Under the pieces are notes generated by a model. The model was given only the letters and a program-made list of their open reading frames with translations. It had not been told where the DNA came from and did not search any database. This document shows positions 1 through 9,490 of a stretch of DNA of 21,605 bases, one piece after another (position 1 is the stretch's first letter; each line of letters starts with the position of its first letter). The position numbers and the translations under genes were made by a program. The DNA is from Clostridiales bacterium (lineage in GTDB: Bacteria; Bacillota; Clostridia; Oscillospirales; CAG-272). The stretch is taken from positions 1-21,605 of the forward strand of contig JAEEGW010000300.1 of assembly GCA_016280525.1 (NCBI GenBank), given 5' to 3'.

Positions 1-2242
<2,242 letters not shown>

Positions 2243-2244
<2 letters not shown>

Positions 2245-2380
2245 GCCCAAAAAGCCCTTAAAAATCGCTGAATTGACCGTTGATGAGGCGTACGCCCGCG
2301 AGTTTGTCAAAACCGCCCCGAGCGTCCACCACTTCAAAACAAGTCAGTGGAAAGATATCCGAATCGATATCTTGATCTAA
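2243..2380 (+). pseudogene. Short coding-like remnant after ppdK, family not recognised
   Basis: Just past the ppdK stop an open frame of 45 codons reads into the intergenic space (it includes LTVDEAYAREFV and FKTSQWKDIRIDILI) and stops at 2378-2380, directly before a terminator. It has no ATG and no ribosome site; the only plausible start is a TTG in LTVDEAY. The composition looks protein-like, and the stop just before the hairpin is what the 3' end of a real gene would show. I read it as the truncated tail of a lost gene, perhaps from a mobile element that joined ppdK here, but the family is unknown and it could be chance. It contains an inverted repeat at 2352-2373. Confidence 0.3.
2352..2373. 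repeat. Perfect 8-bp inverted repeat, 6-bp spacer
   Basis: AAGATATC (2352-2359) and GATATCTT (2366-2373) are exact reverse complements around CGAATC. It lies inside the coding-like remnant downstream of ppdK. It could be a protein-binding or recombination site, or a chance dyad. Confidence 0.4.
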
Positions 2381-2385
2381 GCACC

Positions 2386-2430
2386 AAAGCCCGACTCTTT
2401 CGGATAATTCCGATCGAGCCGGGCTTTTTG
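2386..2430 (+). terminator. Intrinsic terminator after ppdK / remnant
   Basis: AAAGCCCGACTC (2386-2397) pairs with GAGCCGGGCTTT (2416-2427) with a single mismatch. A smaller CGGA/TCCG stem sits in the loop, and the 3' arm runs into a T tract (2425-2429). This is a typical rho-independent terminator and separates ppdK from the tnpV operon. Confidence 0.8.
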
Positions 2431-2463
2431 TCGTTTATATAAAATCGCACATTTTTCTTTTCG

Positions 2464-2497
2464 CCTCCTTTGCGGTACAATGAGATCGCAAAGGAGG
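2464..2497 (+). promoter_or_regulatory. Perfect inverted repeat containing the tnpV ribosome site
   Basis: CCTCCTTTGCG (2464-2474) is the exact reverse complement of CGCAAAGGAGG (2487-2497), with a 12-base loop. The right arm contains AAAGGAGG, the Shine-Dalgarno sequence for the ATG at 2506. If transcribed from upstream, the 11-bp stem would bury the ribosome site. A possible -10 element TACAAT lies in the loop (2476-2481), so the dyad could instead be an operator around a promoter; I see no good -35. The structure is certain; the mode of action is inferred. Confidence 0.65.
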
Positions 2498-2505
2498 TAT
2501 TTGCT

Positions 2506-2802
2506 ATGAAAGATAATTTGAAAGACGTAGGAATCTGGGGACAGCGGCATTATCAGTATCTGAAGGAAAACAAACCGAGCATGATCGGCGTCATGCGGAT
2601 GAACGGTAGCCTGATTTCCTATCTTCAGCAGGTCAACGAACAGGCGGATGAAATGGTGTTCCAGTTGGTTAAACAAATCGCCAAACAAGAAGGCGTCACC
2701 GAAGAACTGAAACGCCGTGACCAGATGGCGTGGGTCGGAGCTATGAACAATATCCGCAATCGGGTCAACGGGATCGTGCTGAACGAGGTGATATTCGTAT
2801 GA
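2506..2802 (+). CDS. tnpV: TnpV-family transposon-encoded protein
   Basis: A 98-residue protein that resembles TnpV of clostridial Tn4451-type elements: Y-L-K-E near the N-terminus, a central segment of the type L..YL...NEQADEM...LV.Q.AK.EGVTE.LK, then MAWVGAMNNIRNRVNGIVLNEVIF at the end. The biochemical role of TnpV is not established; it is known as a small accessory protein of mobile elements. I chose the ATG at 2506 because AAAGGAGG ends 8 bases before it; a TTG at 2470 would put the ribosome site inside the gene. Its stop overlaps the next gene's ATG (ATGA at 2799-2802), so the two are co-translated. No recombinase gene accompanies the pair here, suggesting a partial or degenerate element. 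Confidence 0.85.
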   Translation: MKDNLKDVGIWGQRHYQYLKENKPSMIGVMRMNGSLISYLQQVNEQADEMVFQLVKQIAKQEGVTEELKRRDQMAWVGAMNNIRNRVNGIVLNEVIFV

Positions 2803-3080
2803 CGACACTGGAAGATCTGTGGTATGGTAATATCGACCCACATGAAACGGTTCTGAATTATGACCGATGTTTCAAGAGCCTGCTTGCTTTAATGGGGAAA
2901 AATCGTGATAAGTTGAACACCACACTTACCGAGCAGCAAAAGGAAGCGCTTTCCAAGTACGACGACGCAGTCAATGAGCTGCATTCTCTCGCCGAACTAT
3001 CTGCCTTTCGTTACGGCTTATCCCTTGGCGTCCGGCTTGTAATGGAGAGCGTATCAATCGACTTGACAGTAAAAGAATAA
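2799..3080 (+). CDS. DUF6809-like small protein
   Basis: A 93-residue protein starting at the ATG that overlaps the tnpV stop by three bases. It resembles the small Bacillota proteins grouped as DUF6809: an N-terminal LEDLWYGNIDP, a central helix-rich region with LTEQQKEALSKYDDAVNEL, and a C-terminal F.YG.SLGVRLVMES. No enzymatic motif, signal peptide or membrane segment is visible. The family is often found next to mobile-element genes, which fits the overlap with tnpV; function is unknown. A longer reading from 2730 would overlap tnpV by about 70 bases and has no ribosome site, so I reject it. A terminator follows. Confidence 0.75.
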   Translation: MTTLEDLWYGNIDPHETVLNYDRCFKSLLALMGKNRDKLNTTLTEQQKEALSKYDDAVNELHSLAELSAFRYGLSLGVRLVMESVSIDLTVKE

Positions 3081-3087
3081 AGCCAAG

Positions 3088-3115
3088 AACAGCGGGGCTT
3101 CGGCTCCGCTGTTTC
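3088..3115 (+). terminator. Terminator-like hairpin with TTCG loop
   Basis: AACAGCGGGGC (3088-3098) pairs with GCTCCGCTGTT (3103-3113), with one G-T wobble, around a TTCG tetraloop. Only a short T run follows. It closes the tnpV-DUF6809 operon seven bases after its stop. Confidence 0.75.
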
Positions 3116-3126
3116 CATATTTGAAT

Positions 3127-3216
3127 ATTGCACCCACTTTTTTCGAAATAAGAATACTGCGCCCACCTTCTGAAAATCTTGTTTTTAATTATATAATAAC
3201 TGCCCCCACATTTTAT
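3127..3216. repeat. Three degenerate copies of an ACTGCnCCCAC motif (left cluster)
   Basis: TTGCACCCACTTTTTT (3128-3143), ACTGCGCCCACC (3156-3167) and AACTGCCCCCACATTTT (3199-3215) are variants of one motif, 29 and 43 bases apart. They lie in the non-coding stretch 3116-3265, which otherwise shows only AT-rich sequence. Matching copies lie at 16446-16457 and 16490-16506 at the far side of the defence cargo. Confidence 0.55.
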
Positions 3217-3271
3217 ACGGAAAGCACGAACGGGATTTCGAGATTTTCTTCGGCAAGTTCATAAAAACTAC

Positions 3272-3300
3272 TTGATTTATTGTCACAAATATGGTATAAT
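3272..3300 (+). promoter_or_regulatory. Sigma-A-type promoter for the DUF6088/RM operon
   Basis: TTGATT (3272-3277) and TATAAT (3295-3300) are 17 bases apart, and TGG before the -10 gives an extended -10. The start point should be near 3307, just upstream of the ATG at 3329. A short dyad GTCAC (3282-3286) / GTGAC (3305-3309) straddles the -10 and could be an operator for autoregulation, which is inferred. Confidence 0.75.
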
Positions 3301-3328
3301 TGAGGTGACGACTTGAAAGAGGTGCCAA

Positions 3329-3934
3329 ATGAGACAATTAGGCTGTATGGATGCGATCCGAAACCGAATAGATGCCGCCAAATCCGGAAGCGTTTTTATC
3401 CTTTCGGACTTTTCCGATCTCGCCGATCCCGAGGCGGTTCGCAAGGCGGTCACGCGCCTTGAAAACGACGGTACGCTGACCCGTGTTATGCGCGGGGTTT
3501 ATTATAAACCGAAGCATAGCGAACTGCTCGGCGAAGACATAGCCCCCTCTCCGGATGACGTTGCCCACGCTCTTGCGAGAAATTACGGTTGGACCATCGT
3601 TCCCTGTGGAGATACTGCATTGAACTTGCTGGGGCTGTCCGAACAGGTCCCCTCTCAGTGGGTTTATGTAAGCGACGGCGCATATCGGGAGTATTCCTAC
3701 GGAAACGCGACGCTGTATTTCAAGAGAACGGCGAAAAAAGAACTCTCGAATATGTCGCCCAAATCCGCGCTCATCGTTCAGGCGTTAAAAACCTGCGGCA
3801 AAGACGGCGTTACGCAAAAGATGATCGCCAAGCTGCGAAGCGTAACCACCGATGACGAGCGTAAAGCGCTTCTCTCCGAAACGCAATACGTCACGTCGTG
3901 GATCTACGAAACAATAAAAGAAATTTGTCAGTAG
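3329..3934 (+). CDS. DUF6088 / AbiEi-antitoxin-like winged-helix protein
   Basis: A 201-residue protein. Residues ~1-60 read as a winged helix (GSVFILSDFSDLADPEAVRKAVTRLENDGTL) followed by the wing motif RVMRGVYYKPK typical of AbiEi-type antitoxins. The middle resembles the AbiEi body (IVPCGDTALNLLGLSEQVP and WVYVSDG). Known AbiEi proteins neutralise the nucleotidyltransferase toxin AbiEii and repress their own promoter. No AbiEii gene follows; hsdM starts 48 bases downstream. It is therefore either an orphan antitoxin or, as I think more likely, a regulator of the restriction genes. A good promoter lies upstream and AAAGAGG precedes the ATG; an in-frame ATG at 3350 is a possible alternative. 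Family call is good, role in this operon is inference. Confidence 0.8.
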   Translation: MRQLGCMDAIRNRIDAAKSGSVFILSDFSDLADPEAVRKAVTRLENDGTLTRVMRGVYYKPKHSELLGEDIAPSPDDVAHALARNYGWTIVPCGDTALNLLGLSEQVPSQWVYVSDGAYREYSYGNATLYFKRTAKKELSNMSPKSALIVQALKTCGKDGVTQKMIAKLRSVTTDDERKALLSETQYVTSWIYETIKEICQ

Positions 3935-3982
3935 TTTATCATGATTGTCTAATTGATTTGAGTGTTAAAGGAGAATGCAACA

Positions 3983-5584
3983 ATGCCAAAGAAAAATGCA
4001 GAAGAAAAGATCAATCTGGATTCCATTCTGTTCAAGTGCCGCGATATTCTGCGGCAGGCGCGTAATTCCGGTTCGTTTTTTGAAAAGCGTGATATGATGC
4101 TCACGCTTGTATTTCTGCGCTTTATCGGCGAGAAATTTGAAGACGGCGTCAAGAATTTGCGCCAGAATTTGGTTGCACAAGGACTTGATCCGGATAATGA
4201 GGAGATTGTTAAAGCGTTTTTTGATGACGCAACTTTTACCGACGGAACGTATAATCTGCCTGTTGAAGCGCGGTGGTCGACCATAATAAATACACCCGCT
4301 CCGCAGCTTAACGCGGCGTTGGATACGGCACTGAAAAGCATAGGCGCTAACAGTAAACAGCTGAAAGGTTGTTTTGTGGAAGGCACGTTCACACAAAGAA
4401 ATCTTGCGGCTAATGATATTAAGAAGATTGTTGATGAAGTCAACAAGATCAGCCATAAGGCGTTTGGCGAGGAAAAAGACCTGATCGGTCGTGTTTATGA
4501 ATACTTTCTCAAAGAATTTGCCGTTAACGCTACAAAGGAAGAGGGCGAATTCTATACCCCGCATGACGTTGTTCAGCTGATCGCCGCTATGATCGAGCCG
4601 TTTGACGGGACGCTATACGACCCCTGTTGCGGTTCCGGCGGTATGTTTATTCAAAGCGCGGAGCTTGTGAAAGCAAAACGCGGAGATATAAGCCGCATAA
4701 ACGTTTACGGTCAGGAAAAAGAACCGGCAACGTATCGCCTTGCAAAGATGAACCTGGCTTTGCGCGGTATCAGCCATAACCTCGGCGATGAGGCCGATTC
4801 TTCGTTTACTCACGATCTGCATAAAGGCGTTTATTTCAATTATATTATGGCAAATCCGCCATTTAATCTTAAAGGATGGAAAAGCGGCGACGTAGGGACA
4901 TCACGTTGGGCGGATTATGAAATGCCGCCGGAAAGCAACGCGAATTACGCATGGATTTTACATATGCTGTCACACTTGAAGCCGCTTGACGGTGTTGCGG
5001 GCTTTCTGCTTGCAAACGGTGCGCTTGGCGACAGTGATACTGTGAATATTCGTCAAAAACTGATTGAAAAAGATAAGGTCGAAGCCATTATCATCCTCCC
5101 GCGAGAGCTGTTTATCACAACGGATATAAGCGTTACGCTCTGGATACTCAATCAGAATAAAAAGGGCGGAGATTACCATGGCAGAAAGCTGCGTAACCGC
5201 GAGCATGAAATTCTGTTTATGGACCTGCGCACGTGGACGGAAAACCCGGTCAAAAACGAGAATAAAAAGAAAGTCCGTCTTGTGACCGAGCAGATAGAGA
5301 GGGCGGCGAGGATCTATCACACCTGGCAGGAAGAGGGCGTCGACGGCGCAAACTACGCCGTGCCGGAGCTTTACCGCAGCGTTGGGATCGCGGAGATCGA
5401 AAAGAACGGCTGGTCACTCGTTCCCAGCAAGTACATTGAGTTTATCGACCACGATCTGGAGATCGACTTCCCGGCGGAGATGAAGCGGATCCAACAGGAA
5501 ATGCGGGACGTGCTGGCGCAGGAAAAAGAATCTCAAAAGATGCTGGAAGAGGCGTTCAGGGGAATCGGATATGGGATTAAATAA
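3983..5584 (+). CDS. hsdM: Type I restriction-modification DNA methyltransferase subunit M
   Basis: A 533-residue N6-adenine methyltransferase of the type I restriction complex. With HsdS it methylates the recognition sequence, and with HsdR it forms the restriction enzyme. An N-terminal HsdM_N helical domain (LFKCRDILRQARNSGSFF, then MMLTLVFLRFIGEKFED) is followed by GEFYTPHDVVQLIA, the S-adenosylmethionine motif DPCCGSGGMF from residue 213, and the catalytic motif IV NPPF from residue 291. The length is normal. I chose ATG 3983 because AAAGGAG (3967-3973) sits nine bases upstream; a GTG at 3962 precedes that site. The last ~100 codons are more GC-rich than the rest, a possible recombination junction before hsdS. 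The gene overlaps hsdS by 14 bases. It looks intact and active. Confidence 0.96.
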   Translation: MPKKNAEEKINLDSILFKCRDILRQARNSGSFFEKRDMMLTLVFLRFIGEKFEDGVKNLRQNLVAQGLDPDNEEIVKAFFDDATFTDGTYNLPVEARWSTIINTPAPQLNAALDTALKSIGANSKQLKGCFVEGTFTQRNLAANDIKKIVDEVNKISHKAFGEEKDLIGRVYEYFLKEFAVNATKEEGEFYTPHDVVQLIAAMIEPFDGTLYDPCCGSGGMFIQSAELVKAKRGDISRINVYGQEKEPATYRLAKMNLALRGISHNLGDEADSSFTHDLHKGVYFNYIMANPPFNLKGWKSGDVGTSRWADYEMPPESNANYAWILHMLSHLKPLDGVAGFLLANGALGDSDTVNIRQKLIEKDKVEAIIILPRELFITTDISVTLWILNQNKKGGDYHGRKLRNREHEILFMDLRTWTENPVKNENKKKVRLVTEQIERAARIYHTWQEEGVDGANYAVPELYRSVGIAEIEKNGWSLVPSKYIEFIDHDLEIDFPAEMKRIQQEMRDVLAQEKESQKMLEEAFRGIGYGIK

Positions 5585-6701
5585 ATATACTTTGGGCGAC
5601 CTACTTGACCGCAACAACGAGACCAACATTGACTTAAAATATGGCGTTGAAGATGTAAGAGGTGTTCTCAACACAAAAGGCATTTCAAATACGAAAGTTA
5701 GCGTGGAGGATCGTGACCTTAGCAAATTTCTCGTTGTGAGGCCAGGCGAATTCATATTCAATCATAGGGTGCATGATAAATTGGGTCTGGGATATAACAC
5801 TTCAAACGACACCTATATTTTCACAAATGATTATGTGTCGTTTTACGTAAAACCGGAATTGAAAGAGACCGTGCTTCTTCCTGATTATCTGTATATTTGG
5901 TTTCTCAGACCCGAATTTGACCGCTATATGCTTTTCAAAACCTATGGAAGTGCTACGCTCTTTTTTAACTGGGACAACATGTGCGAACTGGAGATAAAAC
6001 TCCCCGATATTGGTGTCCAGCAGAAATATGTTGACATTTACAAGGCCGTGGTCGCCAACCAGCAGAGTTATGAGCGCGGCTTGGAGGATTTGAAACTCGT
6101 CTGCGACGGATATATAGAAGACTTGCGCCGAAAAATTCCGAGTGAAAGAATTGGGAAGTTCATCGAGCAGATAGAGATAACAAATGATAATTTGAAATAT
6201 GGAATTGATGATGTAAAAGGAATCTCTATTGAAAAGAAGTTCATTGAAACAAAAGCTGATATGGCAGGAGTAAATTTAAGGCAATATTGTGTTATTGAGC
6301 CGAACGAATTTGCATACGTGACTGTTACATCTCGAAATGGCGAGAAGATTTCACTCGCATTTAACAATTCAGACGATACATTTATATGTTCATCATCTTA
6401 TATTGCATTTCGCAGTAATGATTTAAACGAGTTACTTCCCAAATATTTAATGCTTTATTTATCAAGATCAGAATTTGACCGTTATGCCCGATTTAATTCA
6501 TGGGGATCGGCTCGTGAAACTTTTGACTGGGATGAGATGTGTAATATAAAAATACCAATACCGGATATTAAAATACAAAAAGCTATAGCAGAAATTTATG
6601 ATGTATATATAGCTCGAAAGAAAATCAACGAACAGTTGAAATCTCAAATTAAATACATCTGCCCGATTTTAATAAAAGGATCGTTGGAGGAAAAATGGTG
6701 A
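5571..6701 (+). CDS. hsdS: Type I restriction specificity subunit S
   Basis: A 376-residue DNA-recognition subunit made of two target-recognition domains that each read half of a bipartite site. The halves are visibly related: the segment around YGVEDVRG (from residue 24) recurs as YGIDDVKG (from residue 210), each followed by a VV.P.EF / VIEPNEF segment, and FDRYMLF...GSA...F.WD matches FDRYARF..WGSA...FDWDEMC. Each half ends in a helix that would form the spacer coiled coil (after LPDIGVQQKYVDIY and IPDIKIQKAIAEIY). The start overlaps the end of hsdM, as is usual for coupled translation. The second half is markedly more AT-rich than the first, consistent with replacement by horizontal exchange. 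No inverted second hsdS copy is present, so phase variation by inversion is not evident here. The target sequence cannot be read from this. Confidence 0.93.
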   Translation: MGLNKYTLGDLLDRNNETNIDLKYGVEDVRGVLNTKGISNTKVSVEDRDLSKFLVVRPGEFIFNHRVHDKLGLGYNTSNDTYIFTNDYVSFYVKPELKETVLLPDYLYIWFLRPEFDRYMLFKTYGSATLFFNWDNMCELEIKLPDIGVQQKYVDIYKAVVANQQSYERGLEDLKLVCDGYIEDLRRKIPSERIGKFIEQIEITNDNLKYGIDDVKGISIEKKFIETKADMAGVNLRQYCVIEPNEFAYVTVTSRNGEKISLAFNNSDDTFICSSSYIAFRSNDLNELLPKYLMLYLSRSEFDRYARFNSWGSARETFDWDEMCNIKIPIPDIKIQKAIAEIYDVYIARKKINEQLKSQIKYICPILIKGSLEEKW

Positions 6702-7885
6702 TTATTACGTTGCAGAAATTAATTGAAACGGGAAACAAATTAAAAAGCGAGGCAGTTTCTCAAAATGACGCAAAATTTTTAATTTGGAAGTCAGATGTTG
6801 AGCAGTATATCGTGCAAAACTATGGTGAAAATAGCACAGAAATGCAAAAAATTAGAAGTGTATCACTTAATGAATGGTATTATGTTGCGAACAAAAATGC
6901 AGGCTCTCCAATTCATCAATACTTAATAATTTTAAATAGTTTGTCAAGCAATACAACAGAAAAAGGATTGTATACCGAGCGCCACGGTATGAGAAAATCG
7001 ATAGAAAAAACATATAAAATAACAATAAAAGCATATTCATTGTTATTTGATTGCTGCGAACGATATTTTGATAATCTTGCTTGGAAATATCCCAAAGAGT
7101 GCCCTGATGGTAATGGTTGTTGCGGAATTGACCTAATAAAATTCAACGAGGATATGGAATTTGTAATTCCCACACTCTTCCGTAGAGATGGTATGATTGA
7201 CAAACCGCGAAGATTGCATAATGTTTTCGAGGCAGATAACATAATAGAGGATGAATTTGATCAATATGCTCTATTTGATCTGATCGAATATATCTCTGGC
7301 AATATAAGAGATATTTCACGCAAAGTACCCCATAGCTTTTACCATCATGACGATATTTCTTATAGCTCAACAAATTTTACAGCCAATAGATTTCTTTGTG
7401 ATATTAATGATATTTTTGAAAAAACCGGTTTGTTATATAAATTGAATGAAAATTTTGAAATTGAACGGGTTGAAGAAATATCGATCATATCTGAAGAAAT
7501 TGAAGAAAACGTTACATTGATAAAAGAACCTGGGCTAAAAGATTTAATGCAAACGGCTATAAAGAAACACAAATCACCTTATCCCGAAGATCAAAAAGAT
7601 GCAGTCGAAAAGATTTGGGATGCCCTCGAACGATTAAAAACGTATTATACTACCATGGACAAAAAAGGCTCAGTTTCGAAAATAATTAATGATATTGCTG
7701 GTGGAAACCCGAACTATATCAATTTGTTTGATACCGAATTTAATGCTTTGAAAGATATTGGAAACAATTATCGAATTCGCCATCATGAAACGAACAAAGT
7801 GGATATTAATGATCTGCGACATTATGATTATTTCTTTAACAGATGTCTTTCGTTAATTGCATTAGCGATAAATTATTTAGAATAA
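6695..7885 (+). CDS. AbiJ-like protein with C-terminal HEPN-type domain
   Basis: A 396-residue cytoplasmic protein, overlapping the hsdS stop by seven bases with GGAGG just upstream of the ATG. The C-terminal ~120 residues follow the pattern I know from AbiJ/CBY_0614-type abortive-infection proteins: DAVEKIWDALERLKTYY, then a KKGSVSKIIN segment, FDTEFNALKDIGNNYRIRHHE (from about residue 345, RIRHHE from 360) and a final YDYFFNRCLSLIALAI. Arg and His in that last stretch recall the HEPN ribonuclease motif, though the spacing is not textbook. The N-terminal half (Cys-rich CCERYFD..., PDGNGCCG near the middle) is less clear and may be an AbiJ-type sensor domain. The DNA is strongly AT-rich compared with hsdM and hsdR. 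I infer a growth-arrest or abortive-infection role coupled to the RM system; the precise family is uncertain. Confidence 0.6.
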   Translation: MVIITLQKLIETGNKLKSEAVSQNDAKFLIWKSDVEQYIVQNYGENSTEMQKIRSVSLNEWYYVANKNAGSPIHQYLIILNSLSSNTTEKGLYTERHGMRKSIEKTYKITIKAYSLLFDCCERYFDNLAWKYPKECPDGNGCCGIDLIKFNEDMEFVIPTLFRRDGMIDKPRRLHNVFEADNIIEDEFDQYALFDLIEYISGNIRDISRKVPHSFYHHDDISYSSTNFTANRFLCDINDIFEKTGLLYKLNENFEIERVEEISIISEEIEENVTLIKEPGLKDLMQTAIKKHKSPYPEDQKDAVEKIWDALERLKTYYTTMDKKGSVSKIINDIAGGNPNYINLFDTEFNALKDIGNNYRIRHHETNKVDINDLRHYDYFFNRCLSLIALAINYLE

Positions 7886-7934
7886 TGAATTTCAAAAAAT
7901 ACAAGATTTTTCATAAGGTCAAGGATATTAAAAA

Positions 7935-9461
7935 ATGATAATTACAGTTGGTTCAAAAATCGCTGATAACAAAGGGAACAGCTATGTCTTAGATGAAACA
8001 CTTGGATCGGGAGGATTTGGAAATGTATATAAAGCACACCGTGAAAACGATGGGAAAATAGTTGCTGTCAAGATTATCCAAAATACATTTAATGACAACG
8101 ACGCCTTTTTGTCTTTTCAAAAAGAAACTAATTTGTCAAAACTTGTTGAATCTGAAAATGTAATCAAATATCTATATATTCATGATGGAACTGAATTTGC
8201 AGAATATCCGCCTTATATCATCATGGAATATACAAGCGGCGGGACATTACGTGATTTAATTGATAATAGAAATGGTGAACAGTTTGATATTGTTACATTA
8301 AAAAGCATCTATTATCAATTAGCAAATGGTATGAAATGCATAAGTAAACATCTGGTACATCGTGATATAAAACCCGAGAACATATTAAATTTCGATGGCG
8401 TGTTAAAGATTACAGATTTCGGCTTGTCAAAAATATCTGGGGATAGCACTAAAACCATGACTTTTAAAAATTCCGGGACTCTTCCATATATAGCACCAGA
8501 AGCATGGAATAATGATAGTAATACTATACAAATGGATATTTATTCAATGGGTATAGTTTTTTATGAACTTGCAACATTGTCTTACCCGTATACTATTCCA
8601 AGAAAACTTGATAATATGAATTTTAGAGATATGCATTTGTATTCTTCAATAATTGATCCTACAACGAAAAATCCTGTGTTATCTCCAAATATTATTTCGA
8701 TGATAATAAAAATGCTTGAGAAGCCAACGCAAAAAAGGTTTAAAGACTGGGATGAAATCATTAGTGTCTTAGATTCTAAATCATTGCCTATAGACGATAT
8801 ATCGGAAATCGTCAACAACGCAGTTTCATTAAGAAATAAAAAGGATATCGAACAGCAAAAAGAACAAGCGGCAAAAAAGAAAGAAAAAGAGGACAAAGAG
8901 AATTATATAAAGTTATCTTATTCTCAATATGTTAATGTCGTGATTAATCCAATTCGTACTTTTGTGGAAAGATTCAATTCTCAGTATTCTAATACTCAAA
9001 AGATAAATATAATCGAATTAGCCCCAAGTGATATAAATTACAAATTTACAACAAAAATTATATTGACGTCTGGAAACAAAGTTTTCATTACTGGAGAAAT
9101 CCTTTTTAAGGAACGATTTACACGAACAGTTCCAGGTTTATTCGGCTCTCAACAAATCATCAATTATCTTCCAAAATGCAAAGGAAAGGACATTGTTTTA
9201 TGGTGTCAAGTAGAGGACAATGAAAACTGTGGATTTAACATTCTTTTGTTAAAAAATGATTCGGGAATATATGGCGATTGGTTTATTTTAGAAAATACTA
9301 CTAATGGTTTTTCGTTAAACAAACGTCCTTCTCCATTTGGTTTTTCACTTTCAGAACTGCCTGAACAGATTGACCTTATTTATGCTACTCACATATATGA
9401 TATGAATCTAACCACTTTTTCCATAGAAAAAGTTTTGGATTTTATTTCCAATAGAGTATAA
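7935..9461 (+). CDS. Hanks-type Ser/Thr protein kinase with unassigned C-terminal domain
   Basis: A 508-residue soluble kinase. Residues ~1-275 hold every core element: glycine loop LGSGGFGNV (23-31), VAVK with Lys46, likely C-helix Glu64, catalytic HRDIKPEN (142-149), DFG (161-163) and APE (187-189), so it should be active. Then comes a charged, helix-forming linker rich in K, E and Q (about 295-325), and a C-terminal region of about 180 residues that I do not recognise (contains NYLPKCKGKDIVLWCQV and GDWFILENTTNGF). There is no transmembrane segment or PASTA repeat, so it is unlike housekeeping PrkC. It lies between an AbiJ-like gene and hsdR in AT-rich DNA. Kinases such as Stk2 and those in Pgl/BREX systems act in phage defence; a signalling role between infection sensing and the neighbouring effector is inferred. 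The ribosome site (AAGGA) is weak. Confidence 0.93.
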   Translation: MIITVGSKIADNKGNSYVLDETLGSGGFGNVYKAHRENDGKIVAVKIIQNTFNDNDAFLSFQKETNLSKLVESENVIKYLYIHDGTEFAEYPPYIIMEYTSGGTLRDLIDNRNGEQFDIVTLKSIYYQLANGMKCISKHLVHRDIKPENILNFDGVLKITDFGLSKISGDSTKTMTFKNSGTLPYIAPEAWNNDSNTIQMDIYSMGIVFYELATLSYPYTIPRKLDNMNFRDMHLYSSIIDPTTKNPVLSPNIISMIIKMLEKPTQKRFKDWDEIISVLDSKSLPIDDISEIVNNAVSLRNKKDIEQQKEQAAKKKEKEDKENYIKLSYSQYVNVVINPIRTFVERFNSQYSNTQKINIIELAPSDINYKFTTKIILTSGNKVFITGEILFKERFTRTVPGLFGSQQIINYLPKCKGKDIVLWCQVEDNENCGFNILLLKNDSGIYGDWFILENTTNGFSLNKRPSPFGFSLSELPEQIDLIYATHIYDMNLTTFSIEKVLDFISNRV

Positions 9462-9490
9462 TCGTGAAGAATAAAATCGAGGTAAAACAA

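Noticed and set aside
2470..2505. TTG 2470 as start of tnpV
   Set aside because: It would place the strong ribosome site within the gene; ATG 2506 has ideal spacing.
3127..3216. Left motif cluster considered as a CRISPR array
   Set aside because: Copies are short, degenerate and unevenly spaced, and no cas genes are present.
3329..3934. Complete AbiE toxin-antitoxin system
   Set aside because: Only the antitoxin-like gene is present; the next gene is clearly hsdM, not a nucleotidyltransferase.
5571..6701. Phase-variable hsdS shuffling system
   Set aside because: Only one hsdS copy is present, with no inverted partner or recombinase next to it.
7935..9461. Kinase considered as PglW or BREX component
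   Set aside because: PglW is far larger, and no pglX, pglZ or brx genes are present; a stand-alone Hanks kinase fits better.
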